Shown: positions 57,903 to 63,571 of the stretch, piece after piece
How the letters are laid out: the number at the start of each line of letters is the position of its first letter
How positions within the stretch are numbered: position 1 is the first letter of the stretch
From: a virus
Direction: 5' to 3' (one strand)
Length of the DNA stretch: 63,571 nt
IMG/VR virus record: IMGVR_UViG_3300025009_000102
Coordinates: 1-63,571 of that record
The notes under the pieces: model-generated
Database searches by the model: none
Seen by the model: only the letters and a program-made list of their open reading frames with translations
Told to the model about the DNA's origin: nothing
Position numbers and translations under genes: made by a program

Positions 57903-58117
57903 GATGCCCAGGCCCCGTTGTCTTCGGTGAAGAATTCACGGAGTACCGCCTGCGCCTTATGATATCTCGCCATTCTCCCGGACAGGCGCGATAGCTCGGT
58001 GATCCTGTTGAATCGATATTCACCCTTCATTCTGGGATCTCTCTTGGATACAGCCGCGCAAAACCAGGGGAACCAGTCGTGCGTGCTTGCGTTACAAAGA
58101 TGGTCATACGTTCTCAT
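57899..58117 (-). CDS. hypothetical protein, 72 aa
   Basis: A basic helical protein with WFPWFCAAVSKRDPRM and RITELSRLSGRMARYHKAQ. Overlaps both neighbours slightly. No family recognised. Confidence 0.55.
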   Translation of the reverse strand: MRTYDHLCNASTHDWFPWFCAAVSKRDPRMKGEYRFNRITELSRLSGRMARYHKAQAVLREFFTEDNGAWAS

Positions 58118-58280
58118 TCGTGTCCTCCGGATAGTGGTTTTTCATGTACTTCCTTTCCAGCGTGCCCATAGGTGGAAGGTCGAACAGCTTTCGCTTTGAT
58201 CGCGTCTTCGACAGCGCATGATATGCAGCGTTCCCTTCCTTGTCCTTTGTCGTCCGCCCTCTCTTACGTTCTTCACTCAT
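58104..58280 (-). CDS. small basic protein, 58 aa
   Basis: I start it at 58280 with GAGGTGCGGG upstream. Very basic (EERKRGRTTKDKEGN, KTRSKRKLFDL). Could bind nucleic acid. No family recognised. Confidence 0.5.
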   Translation of the reverse strand: MSEERKRGRTTKDKEGNAAYHALSKTRSKRKLFDLPPMGTLERKYMKNHYPEDTNENV

Positions 58281-58288
58281 CCCGCACC

Positions 58289-58465
58289 TCACAGGCTGTT
58301 GAGCCACTCTAAGCCACGGTAATAAACTTCATCGTACACCGGCCTGGGTGGTCGCACCATGCGGACCCGGCCCTTGGCGTCAAGGCGTCTGGTGGCTCGA
58401 TCTTTATTGAGCATAACACGCCTGAAGATGGAAATCAATCTTTTTCTCTCCTGGTCGATCAGCAC
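58289..58465 (-). CDS. hypothetical protein, GTG start, 58 aa
   Basis: An ORF from GTG at 58465 to TGA at 58289 fills the gap between two genes, with the GTG 4 bases after the preceding stop. The product is basic with LIDQERKRLISIFRRVMLNK and ends YYRGLEWLNSL. No family recognised. Confidence 0.55.
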   Translation of the reverse strand: MLIDQERKRLISIFRRVMLNKDRATRRLDAKGRVRMVRPPRPVYDEVYYRGLEWLNSL

Positions 58466-58468
58466 TGG

Positions 58469-58819
58469 TCAGTCCTCATTGATCCTGCATGGAGAGGGAT
58501 TCTCGTCGAACCTCACCGCCCAGATCGTCTTCTGGCCGTTCATCATAGCCTTCATTACCCGATGCCTGCCGTCCAGGATCTCCCCATCCTCATCCAGGAT
58601 AATAGGGAAGGTTGTGTCTGCAGCGAGTACGGCGTTCATGTGCATCACCAGCTGGCGCAACGACAAGTCCTTATATGAGTACCAGAGATTCAGGCCATCG
58701 AGCGGCACCTCAAATGGCGTCAACTCCTTGGCGAGTTCGATCAACCGGTTGACCGCCCACTCGTGACGACCGCACCTGGCCACCTGGTCTTCAATTTTTG
58801 GAAACTGTGGAACCTTCAT
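58469..58819 (-). CDS. small ParB/Srx-like protein, 116 aa
   Basis: Contains the ParB-type nucleotide-binding signature FPIILDEDGEILDGRHRVMK (residues about 71-90) but lacks an HTH, so it is the stand-alone ParB/sulfiredoxin fold frequent in phages. Function unknown; some relatives are nucleases or kinases. It is one of three ParB-like folds in this genome. Confidence 0.75.
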   Translation of the reverse strand: MKVPQFPKIEDQVARCGRHEWAVNRLIELAKELTPFEVPLDGLNLWYSYKDLSLRQLVMHMNAVLAADTTFPIILDEDGEILDGRHRVMKAMMNGQKTIWAVRFDENPSPCRINED

Positions 58820-58836
58820 AGCGCCCTCGTGTCGAC

Positions 58837-59112
58837 TCAGAAATCGATGATTTTAATACTACGGAGTGACCTGATCTCCCCGACAATACGCTTCGCTTCT
58901 TCGAGCGTTGTTTGACATCTGCAGAACCATTCGCTTTCACATTTCCACCAGCAGAATTTGCCAACCGTAGTTTTCGTGTCGGCATGCCAGGTAACCTTTC
59001 CCGTATTATACGCCTCGATACACAGGAAACGGTGTTCACGCTTCCTGGCCTGGTCCATCTTGGCGACACCGAATTTTCCGTCTGAAAATTGTACGAGTTC
59101 AATTGAATACAT
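58837..59112 (-). CDS. hypothetical protein, 91 aa
   Basis: The start at 59112 fits the end of the neighbouring gene. A Cys/Trp-rich middle (CWWKCESEWFCRCQ) suggests a metal site. No family recognised. Confidence 0.55.
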   Translation of the reverse strand: MYSIELVQFSDGKFGVAKMDQARKREHRFLCIEAYNTGKVTWHADTKTTVGKFCWWKCESEWFCRCQTTLEEAKRIVGEIRSLRSIKIIDF

Positions 59113-59113
59113 G

Positions 59114-59614
59114 TTATATTTTTGACCTCTGGAGATAGAATTGATGAGTCTCTTGGTATGTGCCTGATTCAATATTCTTGCGCACAGCTTCCCGGAATGT
59201 GTCGACAGCATCACCCCGGCTGTCAAATCCGTTGCGGAGCTGCGGCTCTACGAATGTGTTGGTCAATAACCACCACCTGGGGGCCAGGAGCCAGGAGTAC
59301 TTGTCCGCCTTATACATCCTGCTCCTCGGAACCCCGCTATGGACGCAATGACCGGCACAAAGAAGGAAACCCTTGAGGCCGAACAGGTACGATGCGATCT
59401 TTGCACCGCCAACCCAGTGGATCTTCTTCTGTTCGTAATTATCGAGATAGTTCAGACCGAAGTGGCCAATGTCGTGAAGGAATATACAGACGATCTGCCA
59501 GGCTTTCGGCCAGGAGCCATATAGACGACGCCATGCCATAACGACCAGCAAACTATGGACTACGGAATGGCAACCAAACAGGATACTCTTCGTGCCTTGA
59601 GTCATATTCACCAC
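59114..59614 (-). CDS. HD-domain-like phosphohydrolase
   Basis: This 166-aa protein has an HD-type metal-site arrangement: HSVVHSLLVV at the start, FLHDIGHFGLNYLDN (the HD pair near residues 47-48), IHWVGGAKIA and HCVHSGVPRSRM. HD phosphohydrolases of phages act on nucleotides or second messengers; the substrate here is not evident. N-terminal hydrophobic helices could place it at the membrane. Confidence 0.6.
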   Translation of the reverse strand: MVNMTQGTKSILFGCHSVVHSLLVVMAWRRLYGSWPKAWQIVCIFLHDIGHFGLNYLDNYEQKKIHWVGGAKIASYLFGLKGFLLCAGHCVHSGVPRSRMYKADKYSWLLAPRWWLLTNTFVEPQLRNGFDSRGDAVDTFREAVRKNIESGTYQETHQFYLQRSKI

Positions 59615-59628
59615 CCTCGGTGACGATA

Positions 59629-59883
59629 TTACTTATGAGTCTCGATTAACAGCTGAACTGCAGCGATAGACGGCCATATGACACTCTCGTTCGACGGGTT
59701 TCGCATACCGCGAAGGAAGTCAATGATGGCGGTGAATTCTTCGATGGAGTCTTCACACCCAACCATATCCAGTATCACCTTTCGATAATCCTGGCACCGG
59801 CACACCGGCTTACAACACTGACACGGCTTGCCTGAAGATTGGCAGATTTTTTCGGGGAGAAGTTTAGTCTCGGGGTCACTCAT
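59629..59883 (-). CDS. cysteine-rich N-terminus protein, 84 aa
   Basis: A CQSSGKPCQCCKPVCRCQ cluster (residues 14-31) is followed by a helical C-terminal half. The Cys pattern could hold two metal ions. No family recognised. Confidence 0.55.
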   Translation of the reverse strand: MSDPETKLLPEKICQSSGKPCQCCKPVCRCQDYRKVILDMVGCEDSIEEFTAIIDFLRGMRNPSNESVIWPSIAAVQLLIETHK

Positions 59884-59886
59884 TTG

Positions 59887-59985
59887 TTACCTCATGAAAT
59901 TGATGATTATTTGATCGAGGATGACATAACATACACACCCGTACATTATGCCACCCCATATTATTTCGATAAAATCCTTGAACAT
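59887..59985 (-). CDS. single-pass membrane peptide, 32 aa
   Basis: The ATG at 59985 overlaps the lipoprotein stop (TAATG). The product is mostly hydrophobic (IIWGGIMYGCVCYVILDQII). It lies directly after the lipoprotein and endolysin genes, so it may belong to the lysis set. Small and unconfirmed. Confidence 0.45.
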   Translation of the reverse strand: MFKDFIEIIWGGIMYGCVCYVILDQIIINFMR

Positions 59986-60560
59986 TACTCTACAGGCTCT
60001 TCAGCCACCTCTTCCCCCGGTACTTCCGGGGCACCTTCATTGTGACTGTCGATAGTACCGTTTCCCTGGGCATAGCCATCCTGCACCCACGTTCTCTGTT
60101 CTTTGTAAGGCTGAGAGCTGGTGCTGAGATCCTGGGTGAGCGTACCAGTACCGCGATGCTCTGCGGAGTTTCCGACGTTCACGACGTTCTGGTCACCCCT
60201 CAAGACAAGACTACCGGTTGCCCCACCGTTGCCATCGCCATTTTGCGTATAGCGTAAGAGTGTATCGAGCGGCTGATTAAGCGCCCGGACCCAATCCAGG
60301 ACGGAATCAGGTCTATAAAAGTTCTGTTGCCCCATGCCACCGGCGAACGCCATTGCCAACCCGACCTTACATGCGGCGTCATCACCGCACCCAACCATGC
60401 CCTGCGCGAAAGCGGTAAATCTGCTGTTGTTTGATTGTGCTATCTGTTTATTAGTTTCCGAAACGTTGCCGACCAGCTCGATACACCCTGAAAGGCCAAC
60501 AACAACCGCAAAGAGAAAAGCCAACAGCATAGCACCACGCCAACGACCAACACCTTCCAT
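59985..60560 (-). CDS. lipoprotein next to the endolysin
   Basis: This 191-aa protein has a signal peptide with a lipobox LSGC (lipidated Cys26). The mature part has an Asn/Gly-rich stretch (GDQNVVNVGN) and an acidic proline tail. It is anchored to the inner or outer membrane; a spanin-like or envelope-protection role is suggested by its place directly downstream of the endolysin. It is much longer than typical outer spanins. Confidence 0.65.
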   Translation of the reverse strand: MEGVGRWRGAMLLAFLFAVVVGLSGCIELVGNVSETNKQIAQSNNSRFTAFAQGMVGCGDDAACKVGLAMAFAGGMGQQNFYRPDSVLDWVRALNQPLDTLLRYTQNGDGNGGATGSLVLRGDQNVVNVGNSAEHRGTGTLTQDLSTSSQPYKEQRTWVQDGYAQGNGTIDSHNEGAPEVPGEEVAEEPVE

Positions 60561-60572
60561 AGCAACTTCCCC

Positions 60573-61061
60573 TTATTTTGAATCAATCACACCGTATCGC
60601 AAGTTTTTTGCCATACGCCTCATCCAGCCACTGCAATTTTCTTTTACATTCTTACAACCAGCCATCCAGTTCAATCTGGCGGCGATAATCAACATGATCA
60701 TTTCGTATTCAAGCTTGCCAGCCAGGGCACCCTGGGTTTGAGGGCCTATGACCCCGTCAACGAACACCCCAAGCTCCCTCTGGAGGTGGCGGATAGCTGT
60801 ACCCATTCCGGAGTTTACCCCGAAATCAAGCAGTTGGTACGCTATGCCATCTTCCATTTCACCTAACTTACTTATGAAGTCACAGATATAGATCGCCGAA
60901 GCGTCCTCTATTGTGAGTGAAGCGATATCGAGTTTAGGGTACGACCGCTGACTGATCCCCCACTTTGTGGGACCGCCAACCGGGTCATCCCAGTATCCGC
61001 CCTCGTGACCGAGAATTCTCTTCAAAAACAACTGAACCTGTAGCTGCGTCAGCTTTCCCAT
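60573..61061 (-). CDS. endolysin, GH108 family
   Basis: This 162-aa muralytic enzyme has a catalytic Glu in HEGGYWDDPVGGPTKWGISQ (E20) and the C-terminal peptidoglycan-binding part (LLDFGVNSGMGTAIRHLQRE, DGVIGPQTQGAL). It cleaves peptidoglycan glycan strands at the end of infection. No signal peptide is present, so release requires a holin, the candidate for which lies at 12588-12818. Confidence 0.9.
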   Translation of the reverse strand: MGKLTQLQVQLFLKRILGHEGGYWDDPVGGPTKWGISQRSYPKLDIASLTIEDASAIYICDFISKLGEMEDGIAYQLLDFGVNSGMGTAIRHLQRELGVFVDGVIGPQTQGALAGKLEYEMIMLIIAARLNWMAGCKNVKENCSGWMRRMAKNLRYGVIDSK

Positions 61062-61171
61062 ATCTTATTCCACACCTGGGCCAGCTTGCAACACAGCATA
61101 GCCGTCCACTTGTAACGGTGTTCGTGATGCCACGTGCATGACCAGCAAAATGTAAGTTTCTGTTTTACCAT
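61049..61171 (-). CDS. small Cys/Trp/His-rich protein, 40 aa
   Basis: A short ORF overlapping the endolysin start by 13 bases. It contains FCWSCTWHHEHRYKW and CCKLAQVW, a plausible zinc-binding peptide. The ribosome-binding site is poor. Confidence 0.4.
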   Translation of the reverse strand: MVKQKLTFCWSCTWHHEHRYKWTAMLCCKLAQVWNKIWES

Positions 61172-61234
61172 TGTTTTACCAAGTTGGGCCGCGCCTTCTT
61201 TACGACGCGACCCGAGTCAGGTAGCGAATCCGAC

Positions 61235-61263
61235 TACACAAAGCCTCGGCGGCGTTATGTCAA
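61235..61263 (-). promoter_or_regulatory. possible promoter for the minus accessory/lysis operon
   Basis: TTGACA (61258-61263) matches a -35 perfectly, but the hexamer 17 bases away (TGTGTA, 61235-61240) is a weak -10. It is placed correctly for the genes from 61171 down to 48633. Confidence 0.35.
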
Positions 61264-61339
61264 TCTCATTTAGAAACAATATAACATACTGAAAGGAAAA
61301 GCACACAGAAAAAAAGTTTGCACGATGTTATTTTTTTTC

Positions 61340-61368
61340 TTGACCTGGCCGGACGCCGGGTGTAAGGT
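61340..61368 (+). promoter_or_regulatory. early plus-strand promoter
   Basis: TTGACC (61340-61345), 17 bases, TAAGGT (61363-61368), with GCCGGGTG directly before the -10 and a T-run directly before the -35. It shares its -10 region with the promoter at 54542-54570 and its upstream CACGAT plus T-run with the operator-controlled promoter at 8916-8943. Confidence 0.65.
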
Positions 61369-61422
61369 GAAGGTGAGAGTAGAGATGGACCCGGAGAGAG
61401 GCCGGAAGACGAAAAGGAGCCA

Positions 61423-61587
61423 ATGCCACCAGGTAAGCCCGGAAGAGAGGACCGATCAGGCAGGTCGGGTGGTACGGGTCAACATCCCCCTCACGAAAAT
61501 ACTGCCACTTTGGTGTCTTCGGTCAGTGCCGTGTCACGTACACGAAGTGTATCAGTCATTCTGCTGGCCCTAACGGCTGGTACATAA
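61423..61587 (+). CDS. hypothetical protein, 54 aa
   Basis: The ATG at 61423 has AGGAG 4-8 bases upstream. The first 30 residues are Gly/Pro/Arg-rich and disordered (PPGKPGREDRSGRSGGTG). The end is hydrophobic (SVSVILLALTAGT). It would be the first gene after the early promoter. Composition is unusual, so it could also be a leader region. Confidence 0.4.
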   Translation: MPPGKPGREDRSGRSGGTGQHPPHENTATLVSSVSAVSRTRSVSVILLALTAGT

Positions 61588-61677
61588 GGTCAGCCAGCAT
61601 GGGGGTTGCGCACCCCTGTCCAAGTGTGGCGCACACGGCATTGATCGAAGCTACTAAAACACGCTGGAGGAATCGCC

Positions 61678-61860
61678 ATGACATATGAAGAGAGGATCAA
61701 CAAAATCATCGCAGCTTACGAAAAACTTGGACTCACTGAAGCAGACTTCTTTTCGGCATACGAAAACGCCATGTGGCATCAACCGAAAGAGTACGACGGG
61801 ACGGAAGAATTTTTTAAGGTTTATGAAGCGTCTTGCGACTCTGCGCTGGAGAGCAAATAA
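61678..61860 (+). CDS. small acidic helical protein, 60 aa
   Basis: A clear GGAGGA lies 6-10 bases upstream of the ATG. Helical with NKIIAAYEKLGLTEADFFSA and an acidic C-terminus. Typical early phage protein, family unknown. Confidence 0.65.
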   Translation: MTYEERINKIIAAYEKLGLTEADFFSAYENAMWHQPKEYDGTEEFFKVYEASCDSALESK

Positions 61861-61874
61861 CACTTGGAGGATCT

Positions 61875-62219
61875 ATGCTACACTACTACAAATATAGGGC
61901 AGTAAGCAATAGGATGGAGGTCGCGGTTGATTTCGGACTGCTCGACAGCCGGGGGCGAAAAATAGGCGCTATTATTTCACGGTACGAGGTCGATGTAATA
62001 GAGATGCCGCCAGGGTCGACGGGCGGAATGCGCTTCAGAAGCCCCAGGATCGGTGTCGGTGTCTGGCCGGTTGGCGCGGTACAGATGACCAGGGATGGTA
62101 AAAGCTACGGTGCCAGTTTTCATAGCGAAGTATTCAGCACCAGCGAAGAACGGGAAGCGCATATCGAGCGCAGGCTGGCCGATATGAAAAAGAGAATGAT
62201 AAAAAAATTTGGAGTGTGA
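61875..62219 (+). CDS. hypothetical protein, 114 aa
   Basis: The ATG at 61875 has GGAGG close upstream; the longer frame to 61833 overlaps the previous gene. A beta-rich protein (KIGAIISRYEVDVIEMPPGS) ending in a basic helix. No family recognised. Confidence 0.65.
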   Translation: MLHYYKYRAVSNRMEVAVDFGLLDSRGRKIGAIISRYEVDVIEMPPGSTGGMRFRSPRIGVGVWPVGAVQMTRDGKSYGASFHSEVFSTSEEREAHIERRLADMKKRMIKKFGV

Positions 62220-62222
62220 ACC

Positions 62223-62390
62223 ATGAGCTACATTGACAAAATCATCGCCTTTGAAAGTGGCGAAATGGACGACGATGAAATAATTGAGTTTTTCCAGGAG
62301 ATCATCGACGACGGAACCGTGTGGCACCTTCAAGGCTCGTATGGACGGTTGGCCAGTGATCTGATCAGTACCGGTGATTGCACACCATGA
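62223..62390 (+). CDS. conserved small phage protein (DUF7417-like), 55 aa
   Basis: Begins MSYIDKIIAFESGEMDDDEI and continues EFFQEIIDDGTVWHLQGSYG, a pattern I recognise from a widespread family of small phage proteins of unknown function. It ends in ATGA overlapping the next possible start. Confidence 0.7.
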   Translation: MSYIDKIIAFESGEMDDDEIIEFFQEIIDDGTVWHLQGSYGRLASDLISTGDCTP

Positions 62391-62455
62391 CAATCTCTGA
62401 ACCAAGGCGGGGGCGAAAGTCCCTGCCGGTAGTTGAGCGATTGATATTAATTTAA
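62387..62455 (+). CDS. possible 22-aa peptide
   Basis: A short frame coupled to the previous gene by ATGA (62387-62390), basic N-terminal half (SEPRRGRKSL) then hydrophobic end (ERLILI). Fills an otherwise empty gap. No supporting homology. Confidence 0.3.
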   Translation: MTISEPRRGRKSLPVVERLILI

Positions 62456-62468
62456 CAAGGTGGTGGCT

Positions 62469-62651
62469 ATGAAGTATAAAGCGATGGTTATTATTGTAAG
62501 AGACAACAGGAGAATCTGGGTAGAGATCCAGCCTTTCGGCGGGACGATCAGGTTCTCTACCGTCAGTGATGCCGACGCCTTCTGTAGGGACTACCGGAAA
62601 CGGTACGGCATACCGGCGAGGGAAATCAAAGTAGAGGAGATCGGGCCATGA
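62469..62651 (+). CDS. hypothetical protein, 60 aa
   Basis: AAGGTGG precedes the ATG at 62469. A small alpha/beta protein (VIIVRDNRRIWVEIQPFGG). It overlaps the next gene by 4 bases. No family recognised. Confidence 0.65.
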   Translation: MKYKAMVIIVRDNRRIWVEIQPFGGTIRFSTVSDADAFCRDYRKRYGIPAREIKVEEIGP

Positions 62652-62860
62652 GGTACTACGAAGCAGAGCGCAAAAGCTATAAAAACTGGGCGGTTGTCCT
62701 TCGCGACTCCAAGAAGGGAGAGGTCGTTCAAGAACTCGCCAACGGTTTCAGGGTCCGCATGGATGCAGTCCGCTGGGGTCGAGAGCGGGGTATTGCTTTC
62801 ACATCCCATTCAAACTTTGCCGAGGAGACAGAAAGCCATGGCGCAAACAGTTGTGGGTAG
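62648..62860 (+). CDS. hypothetical protein, 70 aa
   Basis: Basic, with NWAVVLRDSKKGEVVQELAN and RMDAVRWGRERGI. The next gene starts inside its end. No family recognised. Confidence 0.6.
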   Translation: MRYYEAERKSYKNWAVVLRDSKKGEVVQELANGFRVRMDAVRWGRERGIAFTSHSNFAEETESHGANSCG

Positions 62861-63047
62861 AATGTTGAGTGGTGATGAGGTCCAGGAGTTAATCTTTCTC
62901 AAGAGAGCGAACCCTGGTAAGGTTGTCTGGGGATGTATCAACCCGGATAATGATAATTTCAAGGCGCACGTTGACCTGGATAATTCGTTAATGTGGCTGG
63001 CCGCAACGATAGGCTTTCAGGTCTACAACGTGCAGGAGGAGTTATGA
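62838..63047 (+). CDS. hypothetical protein, 69 aa
   Basis: GAGGAG 10-15 bases upstream of the ATG at 62838 supports this start rather than the longer frame from 62694. Contains LIFLKRANPGKVVWGCINPD and WLAATIGFQVYNV. No family recognised. Confidence 0.6.
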   Translation: MAQTVVGRMLSGDEVQELIFLKRANPGKVVWGCINPDNDNFKAHVDLDNSLMWLAATIGFQVYNVQEEL

Positions 63048-63265
63048 GTCAGTTTTGGATGCCAACAATTACCCAGCGGATTAGGACACACCAGTCGATG
63101 CTGGCGTACTACAGAGGACAGATCGTCGACCTGCAGGTTGAGGCGTGCCAGTCCCTCGATGTTAACGAGGTGCGTATGCTCGCTGGCACTATCGAGTGTT
63201 ACCGAGAGCTGGCGGACGAAGAGATCGAGAGGCACGAAGAATTTATGAGCGGAGGTTCGATATGA
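63044..63265 (+). CDS. hypothetical helical protein, 73 aa
   Basis: Starts within an ATGA overlap (63044-63047), preceded by GGAGGAG. Mostly helical (ITQRIRTHQSMLAYYRGQI, ECYRELADEEIERHEEF). Its stop overlaps the junction-spanning gene. No family recognised. Confidence 0.65.
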   Translation: MSQFWMPTITQRIRTHQSMLAYYRGQIVDLQVEACQSLDVNEVRMLAGTIECYRELADEEIERHEEFMSGGSI

Positions 63266-63571
63266 GAACGAGTGTGCAGGTTTTTAAGGACCGGCTGAAT
63301 GGTAGCGAGTCGCACGACTGCGGCGTGATCGTCATGGCGGTAAATACCACGGCGAGGGCCGATTATGAGCTGAACTTCATGGTCAAGAGGTTTGGCAGCA
63401 ATGCAACCGTCAAGCAGCTGCAGGGGTGCTGGGAAGGTAAGCAGGAGGTGTCCTACGCAATCATCCCCTTCCCCGGCCAGGAAGGAGTAGTTGGCGACAT
63501 AGCCCGTGAGATCGCCGATGAGCATAAGCAGGATAGTATCCTGTGCCTCTCTCCGTCGAACCGTAATAACG
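63262..63571 (+). CDS. 5' part of the 149-aa junction-spanning protein
   Basis: ATG at 63262 overlaps the previous stop (ATGA), with GGAGG upstream. The frame runs to the right end of the window and continues without interruption at position 216 of the left end, finishing at 355. It encodes residues 1-103, beginning MRTSVQVFKDRLNGSESHDC. Function unknown. Confidence 0.8.
   Translation, partial: MRTSVQVFKDRLNGSESHDCGVIVMAVNTTARADYELNFMVKRFGSNATVKQLQGCWEGKQEVSYAIIPFPGQEGVVGDIAREIADEHKQDSILCLSPSNRNN
63357..63571. repeat. right copy of the contig-end overlap
   Basis: Matches 1-215 except for G63484 against A128. See the left copy for interpretation. Confidence 0.95.

Larger units (their letters stand above)
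61172..61422. other. divergent control region between the minus accessory operon and the plus early operon
   Basis: No gene is supported here. On the minus strand there is TTGACA (61258-61263) with a poor -10 17 bases later. On the plus strand there is the early promoter 61340-61368 and a CACGAT motif at 61321. The stretch is A/T-rich at 61262-61340, unlike the flanking genes, and may hold further regulator sites. Confidence 0.5.

Noticed and set aside
1-63571. CRISPR array, insertion sequence, attachment site or reverse transcriptase/diversity-generating element
   Set aside because: I looked for regular spaced repeats, transposase or integrase motifs and RT motifs and saw none. Repeats found are inverted repeats at regulatory sites and the coding propeller repeats.

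Overview
The window is an essentially complete genome of a tailed, probably podovirus-like bacteriophage. The first 215 bases recur at the right end (1-215 and 63357-63571) with one mismatch, and one gene is whole only when read across the two ends. The contig therefore closes into a circle of about 63,356 bp (circularly permuted, or joined by the assembler). No integrase, excisionase, lysogeny repressor or DNA polymerase is visible. The host is probably Gram-negative, judging from a phage lipoprotein with a bacterial lipobox beside a GH108-type endolysin, Sec-type signal peptides and sigma-70-like promoters. The exact host cannot be named from the sequence.

Layout. (1) 61.3 kb across the junction to 0.4 kb, plus strand: a run of tiny overlapping early genes behind a promoter at 61340-61368, closed by a hairpin terminator at 370-397. 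(2) 0.4-5.5 kb, minus strand: HNH/AP2 endonuclease, SF2 helicase, Zn-finger/TOPRIM primase, a DUF5664-type nucleotide-pool protein, small proteins and a Lar-like zinc ribbon. (3) 5.6-12.3 kb, plus strand: NinB-like protein, a DUF1364 nuclease-like gene with an in-frame TGA, Rad52/Sak-like annealing protein, YqaJ exonuclease, metallophosphoesterase, SSB, ParB-like protein and a RuvC-like resolvase. This block has two promoters, one overlapped by a perfect 14-bp palindromic operator. (4) 48.0 down to 12.3 kb, minus strand: the late virion operon. It holds portal, scaffold, N4-gp56-like capsid, two paralogous small head proteins, connector, a tail protein with a seven-repeat propeller, two paralogous fibres, ejection-type proteins, a 3,517-residue polyvalent protein, three fibre-locus proteins with signal peptides, and a holin candidate. 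(5) 48.1-48.6 kb, plus strand: a two-gene reverse cassette with its own promoter and terminator, sitting between terminase and portal. (6) 61.2 down to 48.6 kb, minus strand: endolysin, lipoprotein, about 30 small accessory genes, a tRNA with anticodon CAT, a PD-(D/E)XK nuclease, and the small (putative) and large terminase subunits.

How it works together. Primase, helicase, SSB and the annealing protein/exonuclease pair would drive recombination-dependent replication with the host polymerase. RuvC- and NinB-like proteins would resolve and process intermediates, and terminase would fill N4-gp56-type heads. The giant protein carries ParB-like, RelA/SpoT-like, ADP-ribosyltransferase-like and metallopeptidase-like segments and is coded with the ejection proteins. 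By analogy with other large polyvalent proteins it is probably packaged and injected with the DNA to reprogram or disarm the host. It, the TGA-interrupted nuclease, the structured intergenic element at 42126-42228 and the gene embedded inside the 1,017-codon ORF are the most unusual features.
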